A DNA stretch of 64,000 bases, taken from Laguncularia racemosa. Taxonomy: Eukaryota > Streptophyta > Magnoliopsida > Myrtales > Combretaceae. A program made the position numbers and the translations under genes. The notes beneath the pieces were generated by a model. The model was not told the origin of the DNA, made no database searches, and worked only from the letters and a program-made list of their open reading frames with translations. This document shows, piece by piece, positions 1 to 10,529 of the stretch; the stretch's first letter is position 1, and every line of letters begins with the position of its first letter. Location of the stretch: contig JBBMOL010000288.1 in the NCBI GenBank assembly GCA_037954665.1, positions 558,001 through 622,000 on the forward strand. The letters run 5' to 3'.

Positions 1-158
1 CAACAAAATATACCAAGGTTCTTGCCTCACTTATAGGCAATGGGTCGTGGTTCCACTCGATTGTTTTGGCATTTTGGGTTGCAATTCTGAATTTATGGGT
101 ATTGGGTTTCGTCATACGTGGGCATGGTTCGTATCAAGAGGTTCCTGAGGTTCATAGT
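1..158. other. Unassigned left edge ending in an element-derived fragment
   Basis: No gene is visible. The last 28 bases (131-158) closely match the start of the 78-bp coding repeat of element C near 18973 (shared core AGGTTCCTGAGGTTCATAGT). The LTR starting at 159 may therefore have inserted into, or recombined with, the repeat region of a related element. Bases 1-130 resemble nothing else in the window. Confidence 0.5.
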
Positions 159-1166
159 TGATGGGAAATTTTCCGGCACCGTCTACACTTTTAGAACTAG
201 ATTTGGATGATGATCCAAATTGCTCATATTTTACTTCATTACTTTTTACCTAATAAGTATTTGAGAAATAATCTTACAGGTATAATAATAATTCTCCATG
301 GGATGCTAACATATCCTACATTAGTTGATGGCCATGGAACATCATCAGATTTGCATTCAAAGGCCCGTTGCGACTGTTTCCATTTCGAAGCCTTGGCTCA
401 TGAAGATTTATAATATTTTGTACTTTGTAATTGTTCTATGGACTATTTTATGTTGTATTTTCTTTTGGGTCACTTTCATTTTGATTTTAATTTTCATTTA
501 GGACTGGCCACCCTAAAAGTGGCATAGTTGTAATTTTGTGCATTTTCTAACCCTAAAGGAAGCAAGTATAAATACTTGCTTAAAGTAGGGTTTGAGGAGG
601 CCATTTTCAGATTTGAACATACACTTTTTCGTGAGGATTAGGGCTCTTCCTAATTGTCATTAGACTCTTACCAATTTCAATCCTAGGAGTTGAAATTGTG
701 GCGAGTGTAACACTTGAAATTGTGAGTAATGTCAATTTCGTTTTGTTGTGATTTCTTTTCTTCTCTAGTGTGTAATATCTAGGGTTGAATAGGAAGTTTC
801 TTGGTTAGATTTGATTGCATTTGTAATCAAATTATTATCACTTAATTGATTGGATCTTAGCATTTGTTATCACCATCCAATTTTACTCCATTTTGTAGCG
901 TGGATTGGCTTTTGTTGGAAAGGTTGATTTTGGATTTGTTCTTGTTGATCTTGTGAATTATTCATGTGTTTTTCAAGTATATTTTATGATCTTCATTGGG
1001 GAAAACATCATTTTCATATTCATTTCATGAATTATAGCAATCGATTCACCTAATTCATCTAGGGTTCACTCAATTTTGGTGCCCTTTGAACCAGTTTGAT
1101 CTTGTGAATTGAAGTTGTTTCTTTGGTTCATTTGCATGTGCTTAGATCTTGGTTTTAGGCACATCA
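159..1166 (+). repeat. 5' LTR, TGATGGG-type U3 subfamily
   Basis: 1008 bp, starting TGATGGG and ending GCACATCA. The promoter palindrome AGCAAGTATAAATACTTGCT is at 561-580. The R-region hairpin CAATTTCAA/TTGAAATTG is at about 671-699. The U3 holds an open frame at 207-413 matching the U3 frame of the solo LTR at 7265. The primer binding site follows after five bases. Confidence 0.9.
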
Positions 1167-1171
1167 TCTTT

Positions 1172-1183
1172 TGGTATCAAAGC
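1172..1183 (+). other. Primer binding site, initiator tRNA-Met type
   Basis: TGGTATCAAAGC differs at one position from the consensus TGGTATCAGAGC, which pairs with the 3' end of plant initiator tRNA-Met. It begins five bases after the LTR. Confidence 0.85.
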
Positions 1184-1935
1184 TTGAGGTTTAAGAGGAG
1201 GGATTTGCAACTTTGGAATTAGGAAATTTAGGGTTCTTATTACCTTGATCCGAAAATTGTGCATTGAAGAATTGAATTATTTCAATTGTGTTGTTGAAGT
1301 GATTTCCTTGTTGTTAATTGTTGTGGACGTGGAGTACTTACCATATTATTTGTATCCTTTAGTTGACCGTGATTGGTTAAAGGGAAATCATCATTGTTAT
1401 CATTTGAGGGAAGTGAAATTTGAAGGTTAGAAGAGTGTTGTTTTGAAATCCTTGTCGTGTATTGTATTGTTGTGTGTAGCAAAGTGGATGTCTTATTGTA
1501 GCTTCTTTATTATTGAATTTTCCATGAAGGGAAGGGTAGTGAGAATTTTGTGTCCTAGTATTTGATTGTGGAATTGGAAATATAATATTTTGTGGTGAAA
1601 AGGGAAGTGTGACCTTTGTGAATTCGGAATTAGGAAGAACAATTTGCAATTTCCAGATTTGAGTAGTGTGGAAAAACGGAAGTTATTTGATTTTCAAACA
1701 AAGCATTAAGATTGAAGGAGTTAATGTGTGTTTGTTTGAATTTGAAAATTACTTCTTACCAAATGTGGAAGGGTTGCAATTAGTGAAGTGGTTTGATTTT
1801 CAAATTTAAATTGCTGCCTTTTGTATAAGTTGCGGTTTAGAATTGTGTTTGAAGTGAATAATTTGCAACGTGTTGTCTTTGAATTTGCCTTGAGGAAGAG
1901 TAGTGAATTGAAGAAGTTGTGTTGCATGTGGTGAG
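1184..1935 (+). other. Untranslated leader of the chimeric element
   Basis: AT- and TTG-rich sequence between the primer binding site and the coding remnant, like the long leaders of elements C, D and G. Open frames here are short and not shared with other copies. The leader ends abruptly near 1935, where it is joined to the 3' end of the internal region by a deletion of the whole protease region. Confidence 0.6.
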
Positions 1936-2268
1936 AAGGAACGAAAGCAACCACCCCCTGTGGTATTTTAGATACTAGGATACTGCAGTGATAATTCTTC
2001 ATATAACTTGCTAGGAGGATACAAAGTCTCTACTGCATTTGACCTATCAGATTTGCGGACAAATCTTCTTGAGGCCTGAGGAGATAATAGGAATCAAAAT
2101 CCTACAAGACCTATCACTGAGGCAAGAGTCAAAGGATTACAAAATTTAGTGATAAGGGTCCTCTTTAAACAAACCGACCCAAAAAATCTTTATATACTAA
2201 CTTCTTTTCTATTACCTATTTGTTGTACATTTCAACAGGCATACTTGTCAGGTTTTACAAGGCAATGA
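1936..2268 (+). pseudogene. Remnant of C-terminal domain plus U3-encoded tail
   Basis: Translation from about 1936 gives a damaged copy of the conserved C-terminal domain seen in element D (VVF-ILG, then VSTAFDL-DLRTNL). It continues through the polypurine tract and into the right LTR without a frame change, to TGA at 2266-2268. The LTR part encodes a hydrophobic stretch (LYILTSFLLPICCTFQQ). There are in-frame stops in the domain and at the polypurine tract (GCC TGA GGA). The protein's role is unknown. Confidence 0.55.
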
Positions 2269-3007
2269 ATAAACTCACTAAAACTTGGCTTGTGGGTTAT
2301 TTATGGACCAACATAAACCTAAGATGAATTGAACCAACAAATTACTCACTTGACTTAAAGAACCGGCTTTTTGAAGACCATCTTTGTACTTGTCATTTTA
2401 TTATTGAACCGGTCACTTTGTAATCATTTTTGGGACATTTTTTATTTGTTTATGTTTTGTTGATTAGATTTGGCCACTTAGTGGTATAGATGTAATTTTT
2501 TGGACATTTTAATCCTAATTGGAGCAAGTAAAAATACTTGCTAAGTAGGGTTTGCAAGGGACTTTTGAACATCTCATTTCTGAAAATTTTAGCCGTGGAA
2601 AGCTTGCCTCTTTCACGTCTCAAGCTCTTATCAATTTCATCCTTAGAATTGTGGCGAGTTGACTTAAGAAGTATTGTGAGAAACATCAATTTCTTCTTAA
2701 GTTGCTTCTAATTAATTTTAGTACATCATATCTATTTGTAATTGGTTGTGTTCTTTTGTTCTTGTTTACGTGTTTAGGGATCTAAATTTTCAGATTTGAA
2801 TTCAATTCCAATTTGATTGGAATTCAGTTCATCTTTGCGTGATCCTTAACATATATTACAATTGTGAGTGATATTCATTATAATTTGTCCTTGTAGTCAT
2901 TTGAATTCGCGCATTAGGGTTCATTTGATTGTGGATTTCACGCTAGCTTGTTGTGGAATTGGAAGTAGATTTAGTGTTCTTGCAATCTCATTGAAAGGCA
3001 TATCAAG
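2085..3007 (+). repeat. 3' LTR, TGATAGGAATC-type, truncated
   Basis: It starts TAATAGGAATC (TGATAGG with one transition) just after the purine run at 2071-2084, and is related to the LTRs of element C. The promoter palindrome is degraded at 2523-2542. The usual GTACATCA end is missing. The sequence switches at about 3007 to a minus-strand LTR of element A, so the last one or two hundred bases are lost. Confidence 0.75.
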
Positions 3008-3407
3008 AAAATTTAACAAAAGAAAATACAAATAAAGATAACATATGTGGCCGGTTTCTAACAAAAGAAAAATACAAATGGGAACATCATATGTACATCA
3101 TATGTGGTTAGTTTCTTTCACCTCCATGGAGTAATGTAGGACTGGTTCTTCTTTTGATAAAATGCACATGAAATGAAGGCCGATTCCACTTGTCTTTGTT
3201 GGTTCAATTTAGTTCATAATGGACCGTGATCCAATCATAAACCAATTTCCATTATGCTTGATTGTCTTCTTATAAAACCAACAAAATGTACCTGCTACAA
3301 TGTAAAGACAAATTATTATAAGATAAATAAAGATAAAATGTGGATGTTTGGGTTCATTCGTTCAAATAGGCTTTCTGCTACTGGATCCAGAGGTTTGATT
3401 CCCATCA
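3008..3407 (-). repeat. Element A 3' LTR, truncated
   Basis: About 400 bp aligning to the right-hand part of the LTR at 6222-6989. It ends CCCATCA, followed by the complement of the purine tract (TCTCCTCAGACTTT). About 370 bp of the other end is missing at the junction with the chimeric element. Confidence 0.85.
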
Positions 3408-5292
3408 TCTCCTCAGACTTTTGAAAGATTTGTCCTCAAATCTGAGGGGTCTTTTCTTGGACTGAAATCCTTTGTTGCATGTGCTTGTTGGTTTAAAGTC
3501 TTGAGTAGCCATTAGTTTTATTGATCTGTTTTTAGAATGTGTGTACCTCGGTTAGTGATATAGGAGTTAAGATAACCTGTGCACTATCTTTCTGATACAT
3601 ATAAGTGTTTCTAAACCCATCATTTAGTACCTTTCTATCAAACAACCAAGGCCTACCCAATAGTATATGAAAGGCGCACATAGGTAGAACATCACAAACA
3701 ATTTCATCATTATATCTATCTCCTATGCTGAATGGCACCTTAGCCTTCTGTGTAACATGCAAACTACCCTGTTCATTCAATCAATGTAATTTTTATGGAT
3801 GTGGATGTAGACTAGTGACTAGTTGCAATCTATTTACTAATGTAACAGCTGTGACATTAGTACAACTACCATTATCAGTGAAAAGAACACCCAAGTTACC
3901 TCAAACTCGATAAGGCGTATGGAATAGGTTCTCCCTCTATATGTCCCTAACGTATGGAGATATAGTCATAACCCTACGTAACACATTAATAAACAAATAT
4001 TTATCATTTCCCTTGTTTTCATGTATCTCAGCATCAGGATCATCATAGTACTCTTGTACTACTATTGACAAGTTTGTAGGCTTAACCACTTCTTCTTGAC
4101 CATCTTCACTATTTCCTTCCATGATAGTCATGACTCTTTTGTTAGGACACTGAGCAGCCATGTGTCCAAAACTCATGTATTTGAAACACTTTATTTGATG
4201 CATCTTTCTATTGGTTATCCCTGGTATTATCTGCTTGAAATTAGCTCCAACAACCTCTTTTCCTTTTCCTAAAATCTCCCTCTCCTTATCGGTATTAGAG
4301 GTATTCTTGCCCATAGTCTTATTGTGTCCCCCTATTCCTTTTTGTTCTCCCATCTAACCATCTGACCCATGAGGTTTAGTAGGAGTTCCGTACTTGTTGC
4401 TCGCTGCTCGAAAAAGGTTAGATCGTCTCTATCTCTCCACTTTCAGGGTTAGCTGGATAGCCCCATCATGTGTGTTATACCTTTGGAGCTCTACGATGTA
4501 GGTAATTTCATACTTCAACCTTGACACAAATTGTGCTAGGGTTTATTTAGGAGGTTTAAATGACCTACATCTAATCATCAAGGTCTCGAACTCCTACACA
4601 TACTAATCAACTGTTTTGCCTCCCTGCCTCAATGTTTAGAGATGCATAAATAACTCCTACTTGTAATGCTCAAGTATAAACCTTTTTCTCAATACTCATT
4701 TCATTTCCCACCAGGTATGTATATTAGCCTCACCATTTCTTTGTCTACTAAACACAAGATTTTTCCACTATAAGGCGGCATAATTTGTAAATTCCATAGC
4801 TACAAGACAAACCCGAGTATGATCATCAATCTCATAGCACTTGAACAGGCCCTTAACCTTATCCTCCCAATCTAAATAATCATCTGCAGAACCCTTGCCA
4901 TCAAATAAAGACATCTACAATTTCACATACTCTAATCCCTAAGGTGGTTTGAACTCCCAGTTTGGGTAATGCTCATTCTCAAAATTACCATCTCTTTCCT
5001 CCCTAAAAGCATGATAATCTCCCTCCATTCTCCTTCCTTTATTACCTCTAACAGCTCTTTCCTTGTGAACATTCTGAGGGACTACTCTAGGTGGGGGTGC
5101 CTAAGGATTTGCCATGGGTGGTTGTGGCATCATCATTCGATCTACTTATGTTGCTAATGTAGCAGCAATAGTGGTGAGATCCTATAACTGTTCCTCTAAT
5201 ATTCTTCCACCTACAGCTTAACGCCCCTAACCGCCACCAACTTGACTATTAGCTTCATTGCTAATTCCCCCATTCACACTATCATTCGACAT
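3408..5292 (-). pseudogene. Gag-protease polyprotein, decayed
   Basis: One reading frame from ATG at 5290-5292 (MSNDSVNGG) through gag and protease, interrupted only by in-frame stops, many of them TAG where glutamine is expected. In order: a coiled-coil N-terminus; the start of the gag domain (FDGKGSADDYLDWED); the gag core; a zinc knuckle near 4185 whose second cysteine is tyrosine (CFKYMSFGHMAAQC); and a retropepsin (3915-3532) with DNGSC for the usual DGGSC and the late motif ILLGRPWLFDRKV. The frame goes on through the polypurine tract into the LTR. Gag would form the particle and the protease would process it. It cannot make a full product now. Confidence 0.85.
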
Positions 5293-6204
5293 GGTTGATG
5301 AATTTATCTTTTGACACACAAGAACAACTTAATATAACTACAATACACTTTCACGTCAAATACAACACACACAACACCCCTTCAAACTTACAACAACACT
5401 CCACGATGTATACAGTCTCACGGTTCAACACACCACTAAGGTAACACACACACTCCTACACCTCAACACGCAACTACGTAATACACATGCCATGGCTTCA
5501 CACACTCACTCCCACACTTCAACACACAACCATGCAACATACACACTACAACCTCACTCACACACCCACGGTGTAACACACAACCAATACAACATACTTC
5601 ACACCACACTTACACTCACAGTGCACAAACCTCAATCACAACACCACATCAATACGTCTCAACAACAACATACAACTCACATGACACTTACACTCACGGT
5701 GCAGCACACCACTTCCACGGTCCACTTACACACCATGGCAACACAAGGCAAATGGAAGCAAATATGGACACTTCTCCAAATGACAAGCAATTGATTCTAA
5801 CTAGTCAAAGTGCATTTAAAAGGATTAATACAAAATAACTCCACAAGTAATGATTGAGTTTGAATTAAAAAATGTTTCCTAATTCTCCATGGTAAGATGA
5901 GCAAATATGAAAATGAACACTTTCAATTCGGAAATTTTCAAGGAAACAAAAAGGAACCAATCAACACTACTTCAAATTATGGAATTCAAATTCAAAGAAC
6001 CCCCCCTTCTTCTACACACAATCAACTTACAGCAAAGGATTGAAATTTAATTTCTACACTTCAATTGGAAATCACGCAAGCATTTCAAGGTACAATTCAA
6101 TACAAAACTTTAATTTTCACTTCACACAATTCAGTTTTGGAATGAAGGATCAAGAACCCTAAATCCCAATTTATGATTCACGAAATTTCCCTTCTCCAAA
6201 CCTT
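5293..6204 (-). other. Element A leader, TG-repeat rich
   Basis: Untranslated leader. On the plus strand it is a run of ACAC-rich sequence (about 5330-5740), which gives a low-complexity His/Thr-rich open frame that is not a gene. The leaders of B, O and F carry similar CA-rich stretches. Confidence 0.6.
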
Positions 6205-6216
6205 GCTCTGATACCA
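6205..6216 (-). other. Primer binding site of element A
   Basis: GCTCTGATACCA on the plus strand is the exact complement of TGGTATCAGAGC (initiator tRNA-Met), five bases from the 5' LTR. Confidence 0.9.
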
Positions 6217-6221
6217 AATTA

Positions 6222-6989
6222 TGATGTGTTTCACTTGTAATTGTAATATATATAAAGGATGACACAATAAAGAACCAAATTCTAATCAAATTGGGCGTGA
6301 CCCTAACTTGAAAATGGAACCCTAAATGGCATGTTCAATAATACATATAAAAATTCCAATTACACACTAGATATGACACACTAACAATAATTGAAAACAA
6401 CTTAAGAATGATTGATATAACTCACAGTAATCCTTAAGCTAACTTGCCACAATTTCAAAGTGAAATTGATAAGAGTGAAATGGTGTAAAGAAGGAGCTCT
6501 CCCATGGCACAAAAATCGGATTTTCTAATGTTTAAAAAATGTCCCTTACAAACCCTACTTTATAAGTATTTATACTTGTTCTAAATAAGGAAAATTTAAC
6601 AAAAGAAAATACAAATAAAAATAACATATATGGCCGGTTTCTAACAAAAGAAAAATACAAATGGGAACATCATATGTACATCATATGTGGTTAGTTTCTT
6701 TCACCTCCATAGAGTAATGTTGGACCAGTTCTTCTTTTGATAAAATGCACATGAAATGAAGGTTGGTTCCACTTGTCTTTGTAGGTTCAATTTGGTTCAT
6801 AATGGCCGTGATCCAATCATAAACCAATTGCCATTATGCTTGGTCATCTTCTTGCAAAACTGACAAAATGCACTTGTTATAATGTAAAGACAAATTATTA
6901 TAAGATAAATAAAGATAAAATATAGATGTCTGAGCTCATTCGTTCAAATAGGCTTTCCACTATTGGATCCAGAGGTTTGATTCCCATCA
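6222..6989 (-). repeat. Element A 5' LTR
   Basis: 768 bp, TGATGTG to CCCATCA on the plus strand. Its promoter palindrome is degraded (TATAAGTATTTATACTTG near 6562). The flank after 6989 starts GATAT, which would be the TSD if the other side were present. Confidence 0.85.
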
Positions 6990-7264
6990 GATATGCAAAA
7001 GTTAAATGTCAATACATCTATCGAATCTTTACCCTTGGTCTTTATATGAAATTAAAAAAAAAAAACTGAAGGAAATAATAAAGCATAAATCTAGACACAA
7101 TTTGAAGTGATTCGGTTGAATTAGTGTGGTGTCAATCTACTAAGGTATAGCTTTGGTTAACCAAAACAAAGCAGAATGATACAATCACAACCATCATCCA
7201 ATTGCAGTGTAAGTACATAAGAGTCCAATCAATCAATTATAGTTATTTCTTAACCTATATGTTT
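6990..7264. other. Unassigned DNA between insertions
   Basis: AT-rich, with an A12 run near 7052. No gene, RNA or element end is recognised. Its last five bases, TGTTT, are the left TSD of the following solo LTR. Confidence 0.5.
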
Positions 7265-8263
7265 TAATGGGAAAATTTTCGACACCATCAACACTTTCAG
7301 AACTCGATTTAGATATGATCTACATCACTCATATTTTACATCATTTCTTTTTATCTAATAAATATTTGGGAAATAATCTTACAGGTACAATAATAATTCT
7401 CCATGGGATGCCAATTTGTCCTACACTAGTTGATGGACACGGGACATTTTCTGATTTACAATCAAAGACTCGCTGCGATTGTTTCCATTATGAGGCATTG
7501 GTTCATGAAGACTTATGATATTTTGTACTTTGTAATTTTTTTATGAACTATTTTATGTTATATTTTCTTTTGGAATACTTTCATTTTATTGTAATTTTCA
7601 TTTAGGATTAGCCATCTTAAAAGTGGCAAACTTATAATTTTGACCATTTTCTAACCCTAGGAGTACCAAGTATAAATATTTGCTTATAGTAGGGTTTGAG
7701 AAGGCCATTTTGCAGATTAGACAGAAACACTTAATGTGTGCAAATTAGGGTTCATCCTAGTTCTAATTCTTTTATCAATTTCAACCCAAGAATTGGAATT
7801 GTGGTAAGTGCAATAAAGGGAAATTGTGAGTCATATCAATTTCTTTCTTTGTTGCTTTTCATTTCATCTCTAGTGAGTCATATCTAGGGTTGATTTGGAG
7901 TTTCTTGGACATATTTGTGATTGCAATTTGTGAACAATTATTTTGTTAAAGATTGATTGTTCTTTGGTACTTGAAATCAACATCATTTCATTGTTTGCGT
8001 GAATTGGAATTGAAGAGGAAGTTGATGTCACGGTTTTGATCAATCCCTTTTGGTTTGATTCACGTGGATTTCAATTATCCTTGTTATTATATGGTGAAGA
8101 TTACATATATGGATTGTCATTGCATCATTTGATCTTTGGTTTTCATCAAATTTCCAAAGGAGTTCACGTAAATTGTCATCCAATTGGACCAGTTTGATTG
8201 TGAATTGGGGATTGTTTTCTTTGATTCATTTGATTGTGTTTGGACTTGGTTTTGAGCACATCA
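7265..8263 (+). mobile_element. Solo LTR, TGATGGG-type subfamily
   Basis: 999 bp, TAATGGG to GCACATCA, flanked by TGTTT at 7260-7264 and again at 8264-8268. No internal region follows, so two LTRs recombined and removed the interior. It matches the LTR at 159-1166 over its whole length. Its promoter palindrome has decayed (ACCAAGTATAAATATTTGCT at 7665-7684). Confidence 0.93.
7267..7518 (+). CDS. U3-located open frame, 83 codons, function unknown
   Basis: The frame lies wholly in the U3. In an intact element it would be the continuation of the internal ORF, because the polypurine-tract codons GGA GAT GAT GGG are in phase with it. Visible features are NNLTGTIIILHGM, PTLVDGHGT and RCDCFHYEALVHEDL before the stop. 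The LTR at 159 keeps the second half nearly unchanged (207-413). The copy at 57415 is more decayed. No family is recognised. It may be a C-terminal extension of the element protein or just a conserved promoter sequence that happens to be open. Confidence 0.3.
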   Translation: MGKFSTPSTLSELDLDMIYITHILHHFFLSNKYLGNNLTGTIIILHGMPICPTLVDGHGTFSDLQSKTRCDCFHYEALVHEDL

Positions 8264-8322
8264 TGTTTGCATGCTTATTTATTAATATGCGCTCTCAAAT
8301 AAATGTGATGTTGGAGAGAAGA
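8264..8322. other. Short unassigned DNA between two insertions
   Basis: 59 bp, starting with the right TSD of the solo LTR (TGTTT) and ending with the left TSD of element B (GAAGA at 8318-8322). It continues at 12693. Confidence 0.6.
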
Positions 8323-9348
8323 TGATGTGCCTAATTCCACTTAGAAGCACAATAAAAAGACTTAAGAAAAGTAATCTCAAGTCAAAGTGAAATCGGATCC
8401 ACAAAGGGCAATTTCACGTGAACCCTAATGAAGATATATGGAAATCCAAAAGTTCAAAGATATAATTGTAATACCACAATGATAATATCTTCTAACAACA
8501 CTCTAATCTCATACAATCCACAAATGACAAAGAAAACCTCAATTCCAAGAACTCCTTTCCAATAGTGAAGTCTACGTTTTCAAGGGAATTCTTTAATGAA
8601 GATTTAAATTCAATTGCAAAGTACTTCAAATAAACACAATAATTCATGAAAAATAAGATGTATTTATGACCAAGAACTATCTCAATTCAACCCTAGATAT
8701 GACACAAAAGAGAAGAAAAGAAATCACAATAAAATGAAATTGATACAACTCACAATTTCAAGATGTTGCACTCGCTACAATTTCAACTCTTGGGATTGAA
8801 ATTGATAAGAGTTTAGATGACAATTAGGAACCCTAATTCTCACGTGAAAATAAGTGTTTGTTTTGAAAAAATAAGCCTCCTCAAACCCTCTCTTAAGCAA
8901 GTATTTATACTTACTACTCCTAGGGTTAAAAAGTGCTCAACATTACAAGTTTGCCACTTTTAAGGTGGCTAACCCTAAATGAAAATTACAAAGAAATAAA
9001 AGTTTTCCAAAACCAAAATACAACCACAATAGGTCGTAAAAGAATAAATATATAAAAGAAATGGTTTTCAAGATGCCGGTCTTCTATAGGATCCATTGGG
9101 CCAGATTATCGCCGGTTCAAGTCGGTCCATGGATAACCCACAAGCTGAGTTTGAGGGAGTTTATCCATTGCCCTATAGAATATGATAAGTGTGCCTGTTG
9201 GAAAACACAATACAAGAATAATAGAGAAGAGGTTAATATATAAATAATTCTGGGGTCGATCTGCTCAAAATGGGCCCTCAACGCCAAGATTTGAATTCCT
9301 TTAGTTCTTGCCCTAATGATAGGTCTTGTCGGATTTTTATTCCTATCA
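8323..9348 (-). repeat. Element B 3' LTR
   Basis: TGATGTGCC to CCTATCA on the plus strand. The promoter palindrome is at 8896-8915 with one mismatch. The U3 encodes the tail of the internal ORF down to 9117. Confidence 0.92.
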
Positions 9349-10529
9349 TCTCCTTGGGCCTCAAAAAGATTTGTCCTCAAATCTGGTAGATCAAATGCAG
9401 TAGAGACTTTGTTTCCTCCTAGCAAGCTACCTGAAGAAATATCTATGTAGAATCCCAATATCTGAAATACTATAGGTGGTGATTGTCTTCTCTCCTCCAT
9501 TTCCAGGATATATCTCATCTGCAACACAAATAATGACCCCTTGTCCACTAAGGTGTCCCCTATCTCAACCCATTTTACTGATATTGTATCCTCCTTTTCT
9601 AACTCATTTGTATGTCGCTGATCCTGATGGTCTTCTAATGGTTGACCCAACTGCTCATTGCCCTCTGAGACCTTTGAAGGTAAACACAACTATCTCTGAA
9701 CATTCTGGCCCTCTAATGATAGATTCGTTTGACTCTGATCCTTAGAATACACTAATGGTTTACTCAACTGTTCGTGAACCACTAGTATCTCTGAAGGAGA
9801 ACATAACTGACCCTGAACAGTTTGGTCCTCTGGTAGTCTGCTCATTTGACTATAATCATCAAGATCCTCTGAAGGTTGGCACATCAATGTCTAACAAATT
9901 TTATGCTCTCAGGGTTGGCTCATGTCACTAGAGCTCTCAAGAACCTTTAAAGGTTGGCATACCTGAGTCTGCACAGTTTGGTTCTCTAAAGGTTTGATCA
10001 TGTGGCTATGATCCTCACGAACTTGTGATGATTGTTTTATTTGTCTTTGCATCTCCTGGACCTTTGATGGTGACATAGGGTTCAATACTATACGTTTACC
10101 ATCCTTTTTAAACATATAAGTATTTCTATGCCCATCATGTAATACCATCCTATCATACAACCATGGTTTACTAAGTAATATATGGGATGCACAAAGAGGA
10201 AGAATATCACATTCAAGCTCATCATAGTACTTATCCCCTATACTGAAGGGTACCCTAGCCCTTTGGGTTACACAAAGACCATCCTGATCATTCAACCAAT
10301 GTAATGTATAGGGTTTGGGATGTGGGATAGTTTCAAGTTTCAACTTCGATACTAATGATGCAGCTACAACATTAGCACAACTACCACCATCAATAATAAT
10401 TGCGCACAAGTTTCCTTGTACCCTACAAGAAGTATGGAACAAGTTTTCTCTTTGTCCCTCATCAATGGTTTGAAAGGAAGTCAAGTCCTGATGCAATATG
10501 TTAGTAGACAAATACAACTCACTTCACAT
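9117..10529 (-). pseudogene. Retropepsin-repeat protein with U3-encoded tail, three or more stops
   Basis: A single frame from ATG at 10527-10529, whose second codon is now TGA where the C copy has TCA. It encodes an aspartic protease (DGGSC near 10380; late motif ILLSKPWLYDR, where the family has ILLGRPW), two to three CQPSE-type repeats, and the conserved C-domain (ISVKWVEIGDTLVD, FVLQMRYILEMEERR, VFQILGFY, STAFDLPDLRTNLFEA). It then crosses the polypurine tract into the LTR and adds about 80 residues including ILTSSLLFLYCVFQQ. Stops near 9907, 9890 and 9689 break it. The protease would cleave a polyprotein supplied in trans. The roles of the repeats, C-domain and tail are unknown. Confidence 0.8.

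Larger units (their letters stand above)
159..3007 (+). mobile_element. Chimeric, internally deleted LTR retrotransposon with mismatched LTRs
   Basis: A complete left LTR (159-1166) is followed by a tRNA-iMet-type primer binding site, about 750 bp of leader, then directly by the last ~150 bp of the internal region (C-terminal coding remnant and polypurine tract) and a second LTR (2085-3007). The left LTR begins TGATGGGAAATTTTCC, as in the solo LTRs at 7265 and 57354. The right one begins TAATAGGAATCAAAATCC, as in elements C and G. Two ends of one transposition product should match, so this is a recombinant or the product of inter-element template switching. The right LTR is cut short where it meets element A. 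Confidence 0.75.
3008..6989 (-). mobile_element. Element A: gag-protease LTR retrotransposon without reverse transcriptase
   Basis: Minus-strand element. Its 5' LTR is intact (6222-6989) and its 3' LTR is truncated (3008-3407, equivalent to 6593-6989). In minus orientation the order is LTR, primer binding site, CA/TG-rich leader (6204-5293), gag-protease frame (5292-3408), polypurine tract (3408-3421), LTR. Only ~2.8 kb lies between the LTRs, with no RT, RNase H or integrase, so it is non-autonomous. No TSD can be scored because the outer end of the 3' LTR is gone. Confidence 0.85.

Noticed and set aside
5492..5794. 100-codon His/Thr-rich open frame
   Set aside because: Low-complexity CA repeat in the antisense of the element A leader.
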